From: Chitinophagales bacterium
Lineage (GTDB): Bacteria > Bacteroidota > Bacteroidia > Chitinophagales > JADIYW01
Reading direction: 5' to 3'
DNA length: 5,021 nt
Assembly: GCA_020848315.1 (NCBI GenBank)
Contig: JADLAH010000194.1
Span: 1-5,021 of the forward strand
The notes below the pieces were generated by a model. It saw nothing but the letters and a program-made list of their open reading frames with translations, was not told the DNA's origin and did no database searches. The first letter of the stretch is position 1; the number at the start of each line of letters is the position of its first letter. The position numbers were made by a program, and so were the translations under genes. This document shows positions 1 to 5,021 of this stretch, in pieces.

Positions 1-1
1 C

Positions 2-97
2 AAAGCCATTTTTAATTATTATATCCATTCCAACAAGGAAGTGCCGGTGCAGATTGCCATAAATTTTGTCAAAGATGATGTCAAGCATTTATTCTAA
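2..97 (+). CDS. 3' end of an unidentified protein gene (5' partial)
   Basis: An open frame runs from the window edge to a TAA stop at 95-97. The last residues read QIAINFVKDDVKHLF, and about 31 codons are visible. There is no recognisable domain, membrane segment or motif, so no function can be given. The frame is credible as a real gene end because it stays open from the edge and its stop lies just inside the start of the next gene, a 23-base overlap. That tight overlap is the same arrangement seen between the next two genes and suggests one operon with coupled translation. It could also be a chance open frame, since 31 codons is short. Confidence 0.5.
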   Translation, partial: KAIFNYYIHSNKEVPVQIAINFVKDDVKHLF

Positions 98-830
98 ATC
101 CTGGCGGGTAATAGTCTGTGCTGCGCTGATAACCACCGCGTGTAAGACCTATATTCCGGTAACGGAACAGTCGGCGCTCGTGAAGATTTCAGCGCTCGAA
201 AAAGATAGTGCCGTGGTGGCCTATTATCGTCCGTTTAAAGATTCCCTCGATAAGATGATGAAGGTGCCGCTGGCGGAATTGTCCGCCGACCTCACCAAGC
301 AGTTGCCGGAAAGTACTTTGGGCAATCATCTGTCGGATATCCTGCGCAAGAAAGCCCGGGATTACACGCAGCAGCCAATAGATGTCGCCATCCTGAATTA
401 CGGCGGTATTCGTGTGCCGTCGCTGGCCAAAGGCACGCTGCGGGTAGAACACGCTTACTGGGTGATGCCGTTTGATAATTATGTGGTGGTACAGCAACTC
501 ACCGGGCAGCAGCTCCGCGATTTCTGCGATTCAATGGCAATGAAGAAAGGATGGCCGGTGGCCGGTTTGCAATTCATCATCGCACCCAACAATACGGCTG
601 TACATATAAAGGTGGGCGGAAAGCCGCTGGATACCAGCGCGACATATAATGTGGCGCTGAATGATTATGTGGCCAACGGAGGTGATGGTATGACCTTTCT
701 CAAAAATATTCCGCAGCGCGAAACCGGAAAATTATTCCGCGACGCTATTATAGAATACTGGCAGGAACAGGCCGCGGCACATCAGCCCGTGCAGGCCATA
801 TTGGAAAACAGAATCAGTTATGCGCAATAG
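75..830 (+). CDS. 5'-nucleotidase C-terminal (substrate-binding) domain protein, predicted lipoprotein
   Basis: The protein (251 aa from ATG 75) corresponds to only the C-terminal half of UshA/NT5E-type 5'-nucleotidases (5_nucleotid_C family), the domain that binds the nucleoside. Visible family motifs are LGNHLSDILR (82-91), NYGGIR (108-113), MPFDN (131-135) and NDYVANGGDGM (196-206). Matching these by eye to E. coli UshA, F133 and N135 fall at the base-stacking Phe and Asn of the PFGN motif, and Y198 replaces the second stacking Phe. The N-terminus has basic residues, a short hydrophobic run and ITTAC with Cys23, a weak but plausible lipobox. No acidic surface-export signal follows the Cys, so a periplasm-facing anchor is inferred. 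ATG 75 or ATG 78 are both possible starts; a TTG at 66 is less likely. The protein has no metal centre of its own, so it presumably works with the phosphatase encoded next door, whose start overlaps this stop by 11 bases. Confidence 0.88.
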   Translation: MMSSIYSKSWRVIVCAALITTACKTYIPVTEQSALVKISALEKDSAVVAYYRPFKDSLDKMMKVPLAELSADLTKQLPESTLGNHLSDILRKKARDYTQQPIDVAILNYGGIRVPSLAKGTLRVEHAYWVMPFDNYVVVQQLTGQQLRDFCDSMAMKKGWPVAGLQFIIAPNNTAVHIKVGGKPLDTSATYNVALNDYVANGGDGMTFLKNIPQRETGKLFRDAIIEYWQEQAAAHQPVQAILENRISYAQ

Positions 831-1755
831 AAGAACATTTATCAAAGAGATGCTGGCCGGCGCTCTGGTGGCACATACCGCAGGATTTCCTGCTCTGGTG
901 CAGGCTGCGCCTGCCTCTGAATTGCTCACCATTCTGCATACCAATGATGTACACAGCCGCATCGAGCCTTTTCCCGAGGACGATAAAAAATATCCGGGAA
1001 TGGGCGGCGCAGCGCCACGTGCCGCACTGATAGAAAAATTGCGCCGACACAAAGAGCAGGTACTATTGCTCGATGCCGGAGATATCTTTCAGGGAACACC
1101 TTATTTCAATTTCTTTCACGGAGATGTGGAAATAGACGTGATGAATCAGATGGGCTATAATGCCGCCACTATCGGCAATCACGACTTTGATGGTGGTATG
1201 GATAATCTGGCGCGTCAGATCGGTCGGGCAAACTTCCCGTTTGTCAACTGTAATTACGATTTCAGTAATACCATGCTGGCTGGCAAAGTCCATCCGTATG
1301 TAGTGATAAAAAAAGGTCGACTTAAAATCGGTATCACCGGATGCGGGGTAGAACTCGAAGGTCTGGTGCCGGAGCCTTTATACGGCAAAACAAAATATCT
1401 CTCACCGGTGGAATGCGTGCAGCAGCAGGTGGATATATTGCGCGGCAAACATCAGTGTCATCTGGTGATTTGCCTGTCGCATCTGGGCTATCAGTACGAT
1501 TCCGCAAAGGTATCGGATAAGGTGCTGGCACAACAAACCCACGGCATCGATGTAATCATCGGCGGACATACCCATACGTTTCTCGAACAGCCGTTTATAG
1601 CAAAAAATAACAAAGGAAAAGAAGTACTCATCAATCAGGTAGGGTGGGCAGGATTACAGTTAGGTGTGCTGGATTATAAATTTGAAAAAAAATCCGGAAA
1701 AAAAATTGCAAACTATCAAACTGTAATTGTTGATAAAAAATCAATAGCGATTTGA
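820..1755 (+). CDS. Metallophosphatase (5'-nucleotidase catalytic domain) with Tat signal
   Basis: This 311-aa protein is the calcineurin-like metallophosphoesterase half of a UshA-type 5'-nucleotidase, expected to hydrolyse nucleotide or related phosphate esters in the periplasm. The conserved blocks appear in order: TNDVHS with metal ligands D43 and H45, DAGDIFQG with D88, GNHDFD with N120, H121 and D124, SHLG with H221, and GGHTH with H250 and H252. H121 and D124 correspond to the catalytic His-Asp pair of UshA, and H252 sits where UshA has Gln254. The N-terminus reads NRRTFIKE (R4, R5) followed by a hydrophobic stretch and a possible cleavage site around residues 29-32, a good twin-arginine signal, which implies export after folding with metals bound. 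ATG 820 is chosen because it keeps the whole Tat motif and overlaps the upstream stop. The C-terminal substrate domain normally fused to this one is absent and is supplied by the preceding gene. The last 25 codons are unusually rich in lysine and AT. Confidence 0.93.
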   Translation: MRNRRTFIKEMLAGALVAHTAGFPALVQAAPASELLTILHTNDVHSRIEPFPEDDKKYPGMGGAAPRAALIEKLRRHKEQVLLLDAGDIFQGTPYFNFFHGDVEIDVMNQMGYNAATIGNHDFDGGMDNLARQIGRANFPFVNCNYDFSNTMLAGKVHPYVVIKKGRLKIGITGCGVELEGLVPEPLYGKTKYLSPVECVQQQVDILRGKHQCHLVICLSHLGYQYDSAKVSDKVLAQQTHGIDVIIGGHTHTFLEQPFIAKNNKGKEVLINQVGWAGLQLGVLDYKFEKKSGKKIANYQTVIVDKKSIAI

Positions 1756-1771
1756 TTTTTTTTATCAAGAA
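1727..1771. repeat. Imperfect inverted repeat across the end of the phosphatase gene
   Basis: The left arm TTGTTGATAAAAAATCAA (1727-1744) is mirrored by the right arm TTGATTTTTTTTATCAAGAA (1752-1771). They differ by a two-T insertion and one C/G mismatch. The inner ten base pairs (1735-1744 with 1752-1761) are perfect, around a 7-base loop, and the phosphatase stop codon (1753-1755) lies in the right arm. The stem is nearly all A-T, but its 3' arm ends in eight Ts, so it could act as a weak intrinsic terminator for the nucleotidase operon. Alternatively it is a protein-binding palindrome, because each outer end carries a DnaA-box-like TTATCAA motif. Confidence 0.6.
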
Positions 1772-1805
1772 AAATATTTCATCTTAGTTGTCCGGTTGTT
1801 GATAA
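1728..1805. promoter_or_regulatory. Cluster of three DnaA-box-like TTATCAA motifs upstream of dnaA
   Basis: TTATCAACA occurs on the minus strand at 1728-1736 and again at 1797-1805, and TTATCAAGA occurs on the plus strand at 1762-1770. The first form is one base from the classical DnaA box TTATCCACA, and the second is two bases away. Their centres are 34 and 35 bp apart and alternate in orientation. Flanking DNA is very AT-rich. DnaA commonly binds near its own gene for autoregulation or at an origin, so either role is possible. That reading is inferred from motif similarity and position only; in AT-rich DNA some such matches arise by chance. Confidence 0.4.
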
Positions 1806-1835
1806 TTTTTTGACCATAAAAACTATAAAGAGCGT

Positions 1836-3272
1836 ATGAAGAACAAGCATGAACTTGTGTGGGAAAACTGCCTGAAAATTATAAAAGACAATATCAATAT
1901 TCAAAGCTACAAGACCTGGTTTGAGCCTATCAAACCCGCTAAGCTGGAAGGAAAAATATTAACGATACAAGTTCCGAGTCAGTTCTTTTACGAGTGGTTG
2001 GAAGAGCATTATGTAACATTGCTCCGCAAAACCATCAAACGCGAACTCGGCGAGGACGCGAAACTGGAATACCGCATTTTAATGGATTCTTCCACCGGAC
2101 ACAAATCCGCGCCGAAGACAATTGATGTGCCTAATCACCGCGAAGGTGTGTATGGTACGAATGAAGTATCCATGCCGTCCGTTTTCAGCAGTCCGATGGT
2201 GAAAAATCCGTTTGTGATTCCGGGGTTGAAAAAAATCCATGTAGACTCACAGCTCAATCCGAACTACACGTTTGATTCTTTCATAGAAGGCGATTGCAAT
2301 AAGTTTGCACGCAGCGCCGGTATGGCAGTAGCTAAATCACCGGGCGGCACCGCTTTCAATCCATTAGTAATATATGGCGGCGTGGGATTGGGTAAAACGC
2401 ACCTTGCACAGGCTATCGGAAACTTTATTAAAGTGCACAACTCTACGAAGACCGTATTGTATGTGAGTTCCGAAAAATTCACCAGTCAGTTCCTGACCGC
2501 ATTAAAAGATAATAGTACCAATGATTTCATTCACTTCTATCAGCAGATAGATGTGCTCGTGATAGATGATATTCAGTTCTTTGCCAACAAAACAAAAACG
2601 CAGGATATCTTTTTCCATATCTTCAATCACCTGCATCAGAATGGCAAACAGCTGATTCTGACTTCCGACCGTGCGCCGAAAGATTTGGAAAATATGGAAG
2701 AACGCTTGTTGTCCCGTTTCAAATGGGGTTTGACGACGGATCTGCAGTCACCGGATTACGATACGCGTATCTCTATCCTGCAAAAGAAACTGCATGCCGA
2801 TGGCATTGAGATGAATGATGATGTGACCCGATTCATTGCCACCAATATTAAAACCAACGTGCGTGAGCTGGAAGGTGTGCTGACATCTATCCTGGCACAG
2901 GCAACGCTGAACAGACAGGATATCACACTGGATCTGGCGAAGAAAACCGTATTGAATTTTGTGAAACATGCCACGAAGGAAATTTCACTGGATATGATTC
3001 AGAAAACTGTGTGCGATTTCTTTGAAGTGCCGGTGGAAAAACTGAAAGAACCTACCCGCAAGCGTCAGTTTGTACAGGCTCGTCAGCTGTCGATGTTCTT
3101 CGCTAAGGAATATACCAAATCATCTCTGAAATCAATAGGACAACAGTTTGGCGGACGTGACCACAGTACCGTGATTCACTCTTGTCAGGCAGTGCGCAAC
3201 CTGATTGATACGGATGAAGAATTCAGAGACTCCGTGGAGGAACTGAAGAAGAGAATAGAACTCAGTTTGTAA
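1836..3272 (+). CDS. dnaA: Chromosomal replication initiator protein DnaA
   Basis: DnaA binds DnaA boxes at the origin, forms an ATP-dependent filament, melts the duplex and helps load the helicase; it also acts as a transcription factor. The 478-aa length is normal and all four domains are present: domain I at about 1-85 (HELVWENCLKIIKDNI start), linker II at about 86-140, AAA+ domain III at about 141-375 and DNA-binding domain IV to the end. Walker A is GGVGLGKTH (181-189, K187, T188) and Walker B is VLVIDDIQ (240-247, D244, D245). Sensor I is LILTSD (273-278), the box VII arginine finger is R294 in LLSRFKWGL, and the sensor II arginine is R343 in NVRELEGVL. The DnaA signature GGRDHSTVIHSC spans 439-450. 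ATG 1836 starts exactly at the usual family N-terminus; upstream there is only a weak purine run (AAAGAG). No dnaN follows; two tRNA genes do. The 80-bp leader holds DnaA-box-like motifs, so autoregulation is plausible. Confidence 0.99.
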   Translation: MKNKHELVWENCLKIIKDNINIQSYKTWFEPIKPAKLEGKILTIQVPSQFFYEWLEEHYVTLLRKTIKRELGEDAKLEYRILMDSSTGHKSAPKTIDVPNHREGVYGTNEVSMPSVFSSPMVKNPFVIPGLKKIHVDSQLNPNYTFDSFIEGDCNKFARSAGMAVAKSPGGTAFNPLVIYGGVGLGKTHLAQAIGNFIKVHNSTKTVLYVSSEKFTSQFLTALKDNSTNDFIHFYQQIDVLVIDDIQFFANKTKTQDIFFHIFNHLHQNGKQLILTSDRAPKDLENMEERLLSRFKWGLTTDLQSPDYDTRISILQKKLHADGIEMNDDVTRFIATNIKTNVRELEGVLTSILAQATLNRQDITLDLAKKTVLNFVKHATKEISLDMIQKTVCDFFEVPVEKLKEPTRKRQFVQARQLSMFFAKEYTKSSLKSIGQQFGGRDHSTVIHSCQAVRNLIDTDEEFRDSVEELKKRIELSL

Positions 3273-3342
3273 TGGATATTTTATCAAAATGAATTTTCAA
3301 TTACGAATGTATTAAAAAGTTTTTTCTCAGTTTTTTTTCATT
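3273..3342. other. AT-rich spacer after dnaA
   Basis: This spacer between dnaA and the tRNA promoter elements contains no open frame of note. It carries TTATCAAAA at 3281-3289, another sequence resembling a weak DnaA box, and several homopolymer T runs (around 3320-3325 and 3331-3338). I found no GC-containing hairpin that would make a clear dnaA terminator. Transcription of dnaA may therefore end by another mechanism or read into the tRNA unit. Confidence 0.4.
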
Positions 3343-3377
3343 TATCTTTGCAGAGTTCTTTTAAATGCCTATCTTTG
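3343..3377 (+). promoter_or_regulatory. Tandem Bacteroidota-type promoters for the tRNA unit
   Basis: TATCTTTG occurs twice, at 3343-3350 and 3370-3377. Both copies match the Bacteroidota primary sigma factor -7 consensus TAnnTTTG exactly. The TTTG of the first copy (3347-3350) lies 19 bases ahead of the second copy, the right spacing to serve as the -33 element of the downstream promoter. The downstream promoter should start transcription near 3383, about 25 bases before tRNA-Ser. The upstream copy has only a T-run where its own -33 element should be. Assignment rests on consensus and spacing. Confidence 0.72.
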
Positions 3378-3408
3378 CCGTCCGAAAGTTCTTATAAAGA
3401 ATACAGGA

Positions 3409-3495
3409 GGTGAGATGGGTGAGTGGCTGAAACCACCAGTTTGCTAAACTGACGTACGGGAAACTGTACCGAGGGTTCGAATCCCTCTCTCACCG
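3409..3495 (+). tRNA. tRNA-Ser (anticodon GCT)
   Basis: This is a class II tRNA that reads the serine codons AGC and AGU. The acceptor arm pairs GGTGAGA (3409-3415) with TCTCACC (3488-3494), with discriminator G3495. The D stem is GGT/ACC (3418-3420 and 3432-3434). The anticodon arm is 3436-3452 with loop TTGCTAA, anticodon GCT at 3443-3445 and a C-A mismatch at the base of the stem. The long variable arm forms GTACGG/CTGTAC (3454-3459 and 3464-3469) closed by a GAAA loop, as expected for serine tRNA. The T arm is GAGGG TTCGAAT CCCTC (3471-3487). No CCA is encoded, so CCA must be added after transcription. It is co-transcribed with the tRNA-Pro gene 17 bases downstream. Confidence 0.97.
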
Positions 3496-3512
3496 CAGCA
3501 AACCTATCTATA

Positions 3513-3587
3513 CGGGATGTAGTTCAGTCCGGTTAGAATGCCTGGTTTGGGACCAGGAGGTCGTTGGTTCGAATCCAGCCATCCCGA
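3513..3587 (+). tRNA. tRNA-Pro (anticodon TGG)
   Basis: The acceptor stem pairs CGGGATG (3513-3519) with CATCCCG (3580-3586), with discriminator A3587. The anticodon arm is CCTGG/CCAGG (3541-3545 and 3553-3557) around loop TTTGGGA, giving anticodon TGG at 3548-3550 followed by G37, which is characteristic of proline tRNAs. The T arm is GTTGG TTCGAAT CCAGC (3563-3579). The 3' end is followed by CTA, so no CCA is encoded. TGG is the proline anticodon able to read CCA and, with wobble modification, other CCN codons. It is the second and last gene of the tRNA unit. Confidence 0.97.
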
Positions 3588-3600
3588 CTAACCAAGAAAA

Positions 3601-3626
3601 GCCTCACAGCAATGTGAGGCTTTTTT
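3601..3626 (+). terminator. Intrinsic terminator of the tRNA unit
   Basis: A perfect 8-bp stem GCCTCACA/TGTGAGGC (3601-3608 and 3613-3620) is closed by a GCAA tetraloop (GNRA type) and followed by six Ts. It begins 13 bases after tRNA-Pro. The run AAGAAAA just upstream gives a T-rich tail on the opposite strand too, so it may work in both directions. It insulates the copper ATPase gene from tRNA transcription. Confidence 0.93.
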
Positions 3627-3636
3627 ATTTCCCCTT

Positions 3637-3652
3637 TTTAAGAATTCTTAAA
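3637..3652. promoter_or_regulatory. Perfect 16-bp palindrome upstream of the copper ATPase gene
   Basis: TTTAAGAATTCTTAAA is a perfect palindrome with no spacer, ending 58 bases before the ATPase start codon. A continuous palindrome of this size is typical of a site bound by a dimeric regulator. It does not resemble the CueR or CopY operators I know. Its centre would lie about 42 bases ahead of the start predicted from the weak -7 element at 3675-3682, a position used by many activators. The regulator is unknown, and chance occurrence in AT-rich DNA is possible. Confidence 0.45.
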
Positions 3653-3674
3653 CACCAGGTAATGATTTTATATG

Positions 3675-3682
3675 CAACTTTG
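3675..3682 (+). promoter_or_regulatory. Possible -7 element for the copper ATPase gene
   Basis: CAACTTTG differs by one base from the Bacteroidota -7 consensus TAnnTTTG and lies 28 bases before the ATPase start codon, a normal leader length. No TTG is present at the -33 position, so the promoter would be weak or activator-dependent. No other candidate in the 3627-3710 spacer fits better. Confidence 0.35.
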
Positions 3683-3710
3683 AAATACAAGTGTACTTTA
3701 ATCTTTTGCT

Positions 3711-5021
3711 ATGGCTGAAACAACTGCCGCTGAAAAACCTACCGTCAAAGAACAGTTTCCGGTAACCAATCTTTCCTGCGCCTCTTGTGCGCTGCAAGTG
3801 GAAAAAACATTGCTGCAACAAAACGGCGTTGTCAGTGCTTCCGTCAATTATGCCAATCACATGGCGACCGTAGAATATCAGCCGGAACAGGTGGATGCAA
3901 TCCACCTCAAAACCGCCGTGCAGGCGGCAGGGTATGATCTGATGGTTTTCCCGAAAGAGGATGATGCCGCACAAAGTCCCGAAGAAATGCTGGCCGCCAC
4001 ACAACAGCAGCATTTTATATCGTTGCGTAAGAAAGTGGCAGGCGCGCTTATACTGGCCATACCGCTCGCCATTATCGGCATGTTCTTCATGGATTGGTCA
4101 TATGCCAATTACGTGATGTGGCTACTGTCCACGCCCATGATATTTTATTTTGGACGGCAGTTTTTTTCCGGTGCATGGAAACAATTCAAGCATCGCTCCG
4201 CTAACATGGATACGCTCGTAGCCATCAGCACCGGAACGGCCTATGTATTCAGTGTTTTCAATACGCTGTTTCCGGATTTCTGGCATCGCCGGGGCATACA
4301 TCCGCATGTCTATTTCGAAGCCGCAGGCGTAGTGATCGCATTTATTTTATTGGGGAAACTGCTGGAAGAAAAAGCCAAGAATAATACAGGTTCTGCCATT
4401 AAAAAGCTGATGGGGCTGCAACCTAAAACGGTGACGGTATTGTTAAATGACACACAGCTGACTATGCCTATTCAGCATGTGCAGATGGGGTATATTTTGC
4501 TGGTAAAGCCAGGAGAGCGCATTGCAGTGGACGGGGTAGTGATCTCCGGAAGTTCCTATGTGGATGAGAGTATGATCAGCGGTGAACCTGTGCCGGTCGC
4601 CAAAACACCCGGTGTACAGGTATTTGCCGGCACCGTCAATCAGAAAGGCAGCTTCCGGATGGAAGCGCAGAAGGTGGGAGGCGATACAGTATTGGCGCAT
4701 ATCATTCGCATGGTACAGGAAGCCCAGGGCAGCAAGGCGCCGGTACAACAACTCGTAGATCGCGTGGCAGCCATCTTTGTGCCGGTCGTTATGGTCATCG
4801 CATTGCTAAGCCTTGTGTTGTGGACAGTTTTGGGCGGTACAAATGGATTCAGTCAGGGGCTGATAGCATTCGTCACCGTATTGGTCATAGCTTGTCCGTG
4901 TGCATTGGGATTGGCAACACCTACCGCCATCATGGTAGGGATAGGCAAAGGTGCGGAACACGGAATACTGATTAAAGATGCGGAGAGCCTGGAAGCCGCC
5001 AGAAAAATTACGGCAGTCATA
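3711..5021 (+). CDS. copA: Copper-type heavy-metal P1B ATPase (3' partial)
   Basis: The first 437 residues of an inner-membrane pump that exports Cu(I) (or a similar soft metal) from the cytoplasm at the cost of ATP. The frame is open to the window end; whole proteins of this family are usually well over 700 aa. One heavy-metal-associated domain lies at about 15-80 with metal-binding C23 and C26 in NLSCASC, where Leu replaces the usual Met of GMxCxxC. Likely membrane segments are at about 109-126, 134-148, 166-187, 200-219, 352-375 and 383-405, that is six of the eight expected. The actuator loop has DESMISGEP (285-293). The CPC metal-transport motif (395-397, in ACPCALGLATPTA) marks the P1B-1 copper or silver class. 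GAEHGILIKDAESLE (414-428) leads into the phosphorylation domain, and the window ends at KITAVI, just before the expected DKTGT. ATG 3711 starts just ahead of the metal-binding domain, with an AT-rich upstream region and no Shine-Dalgarno site. The gene has its own promoter region after the tRNA terminator. Confidence 0.95.
   Translation, partial: MAETTAAEKPTVKEQFPVTNLSCASCALQVEKTLLQQNGVVSASVNYANHMATVEYQPEQVDAIHLKTAVQAAGYDLMVFPKEDDAAQSPEEMLAATQQQHFISLRKKVAGALILAIPLAIIGMFFMDWSYANYVMWLLSTPMIFYFGRQFFSGAWKQFKHRSANMDTLVAISTGTAYVFSVFNTLFPDFWHRRGIHPHVYFEAAGVVIAFILLGKLLEEKAKNNTGSAIKKLMGLQPKTVTVLLNDTQLTMPIQHVQMGYILLVKPGERIAVDGVVISGSSYVDESMISGEPVPVAKTPGVQVFAGTVNQKGSFRMEAQKVGGDTVLAHIIRMVQEAQGSKAPVQQLVDRVAAIFVPVVMVIALLSLVLWTVLGGTNGFSQGLIAFVTVLVIACPCALGLATPTAIMVGIGKGAEHGILIKDAESLEAARKITAVI

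Noticed and set aside
732..1052. Two overlapping minus-strand open frames opposite the nucleotidase gene junction
   Set aside because: The plus-strand genes here show a lipoprotein domain end, a Tat signal and metallophosphatase motifs. The antisense frames show none.
1780..1812. Possible dnaA promoter elements CATCTTAG (1780-1787) and the ATTTTTTG run (1805-1812)
   Set aside because: Each matches the TAnnTTTG consensus at only four of six fixed positions, and neither has a TTG at suitable spacing. A dnaA promoter must exist, but I cannot place it.
3278..3297. ATTTTATCAAAAT and neighbouring short AT palindromes as a dnaA terminator
   Set aside because: The stems have no GC pairs, the loops are very short, and no T tail is correctly placed after the hairpin.
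3389..3401. Small inverted repeat TTCTT-ATA-AAGAA in the tRNA leader
   Set aside because: Five mostly A-T pairs with a 3-base loop are too weak to propose a function.
3406..3446. AGGAGGTGAG followed by ATG 3415, which looks like a strong ribosome binding site and start of a 10-codon open frame
   Set aside because: It lies in the acceptor and D arms of tRNA-Ser and stops after ten codons; the match comes from the tRNA sequence itself.
3560..3660. tRNA-Pro 3' end as an integration site for a mobile element
   Set aside because: There is no repeated copy of the tRNA end, no integrase gene and no composition change in the visible DNA; an ordinary terminator follows.
3648..4013. 121-codon open frame on the minus strand
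   Set aside because: It lies almost wholly opposite the start of the copper ATPase gene, whose metal-binding domain is clearly real. The antisense product has no recognisable motif.
4443..4751. 102-codon open frame on the minus strand
   Set aside because: It is antisense to the conserved actuator domain of the ATPase and has no family features.

Overview
The window looks like chromosomal DNA of a member of the Bacteroidota, most likely close to the Chitinophagaceae/Sphingobacteriia. Supporting signs are the style of the DnaA protein, two exact copies of the Bacteroidota promoter element TAnnTTTG ahead of the tRNA genes, start codons without clear Shine-Dalgarno sites, tRNA genes that do not encode their CCA ends, and a 5'-nucleotidase split into two adjacent genes. 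This placement comes from recognising sequence style; no database search was possible.

Layout, all on the + strand. (1) 2-97: the 3' end of an unrecognised gene. (2) 75-830 and 820-1755: two overlapping genes that together supply the two halves of a periplasmic UshA-type 5'-nucleotidase. The substrate-binding half comes first, as a predicted lipoprotein. The catalytic metallophosphatase half follows, with a Tat-type signal. The three genes overlap and probably form one operon that begins before the window. (3) 1727-1835: a very AT-rich stretch spanning the end of the phosphatase gene and the dnaA leader. It holds an imperfect inverted repeat and three evenly spaced motifs close to DnaA boxes. 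(4) 1836-3272: complete dnaA, the replication initiator. (5) 3273-3408: an AT-rich spacer with tandem promoter elements. (6) 3409-3620: tRNA-Ser(GCT), tRNA-Pro(TGG) and a strong intrinsic terminator, forming a compact tRNA transcription unit. (7) 3637-3652: a perfect 16-bp palindrome ahead of (8) 3711-5021, the first 437 codons of a copper-type P1B ATPase. That gene runs off the window just before the expected DKTGT phosphorylation site.

Most genes here are housekeeping or common accessory genes, and I see no mobile element, CRISPR array or defence system. The parts worth a second look are non-coding: the TTATCAA motif cluster at dnaA (autoregulation or an origin candidate), the overlapping tRNA promoters and the palindrome ahead of the copper ATPase. 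The split, reordered nucleotidase with two apparently different export routes is the most interesting protein-level feature.
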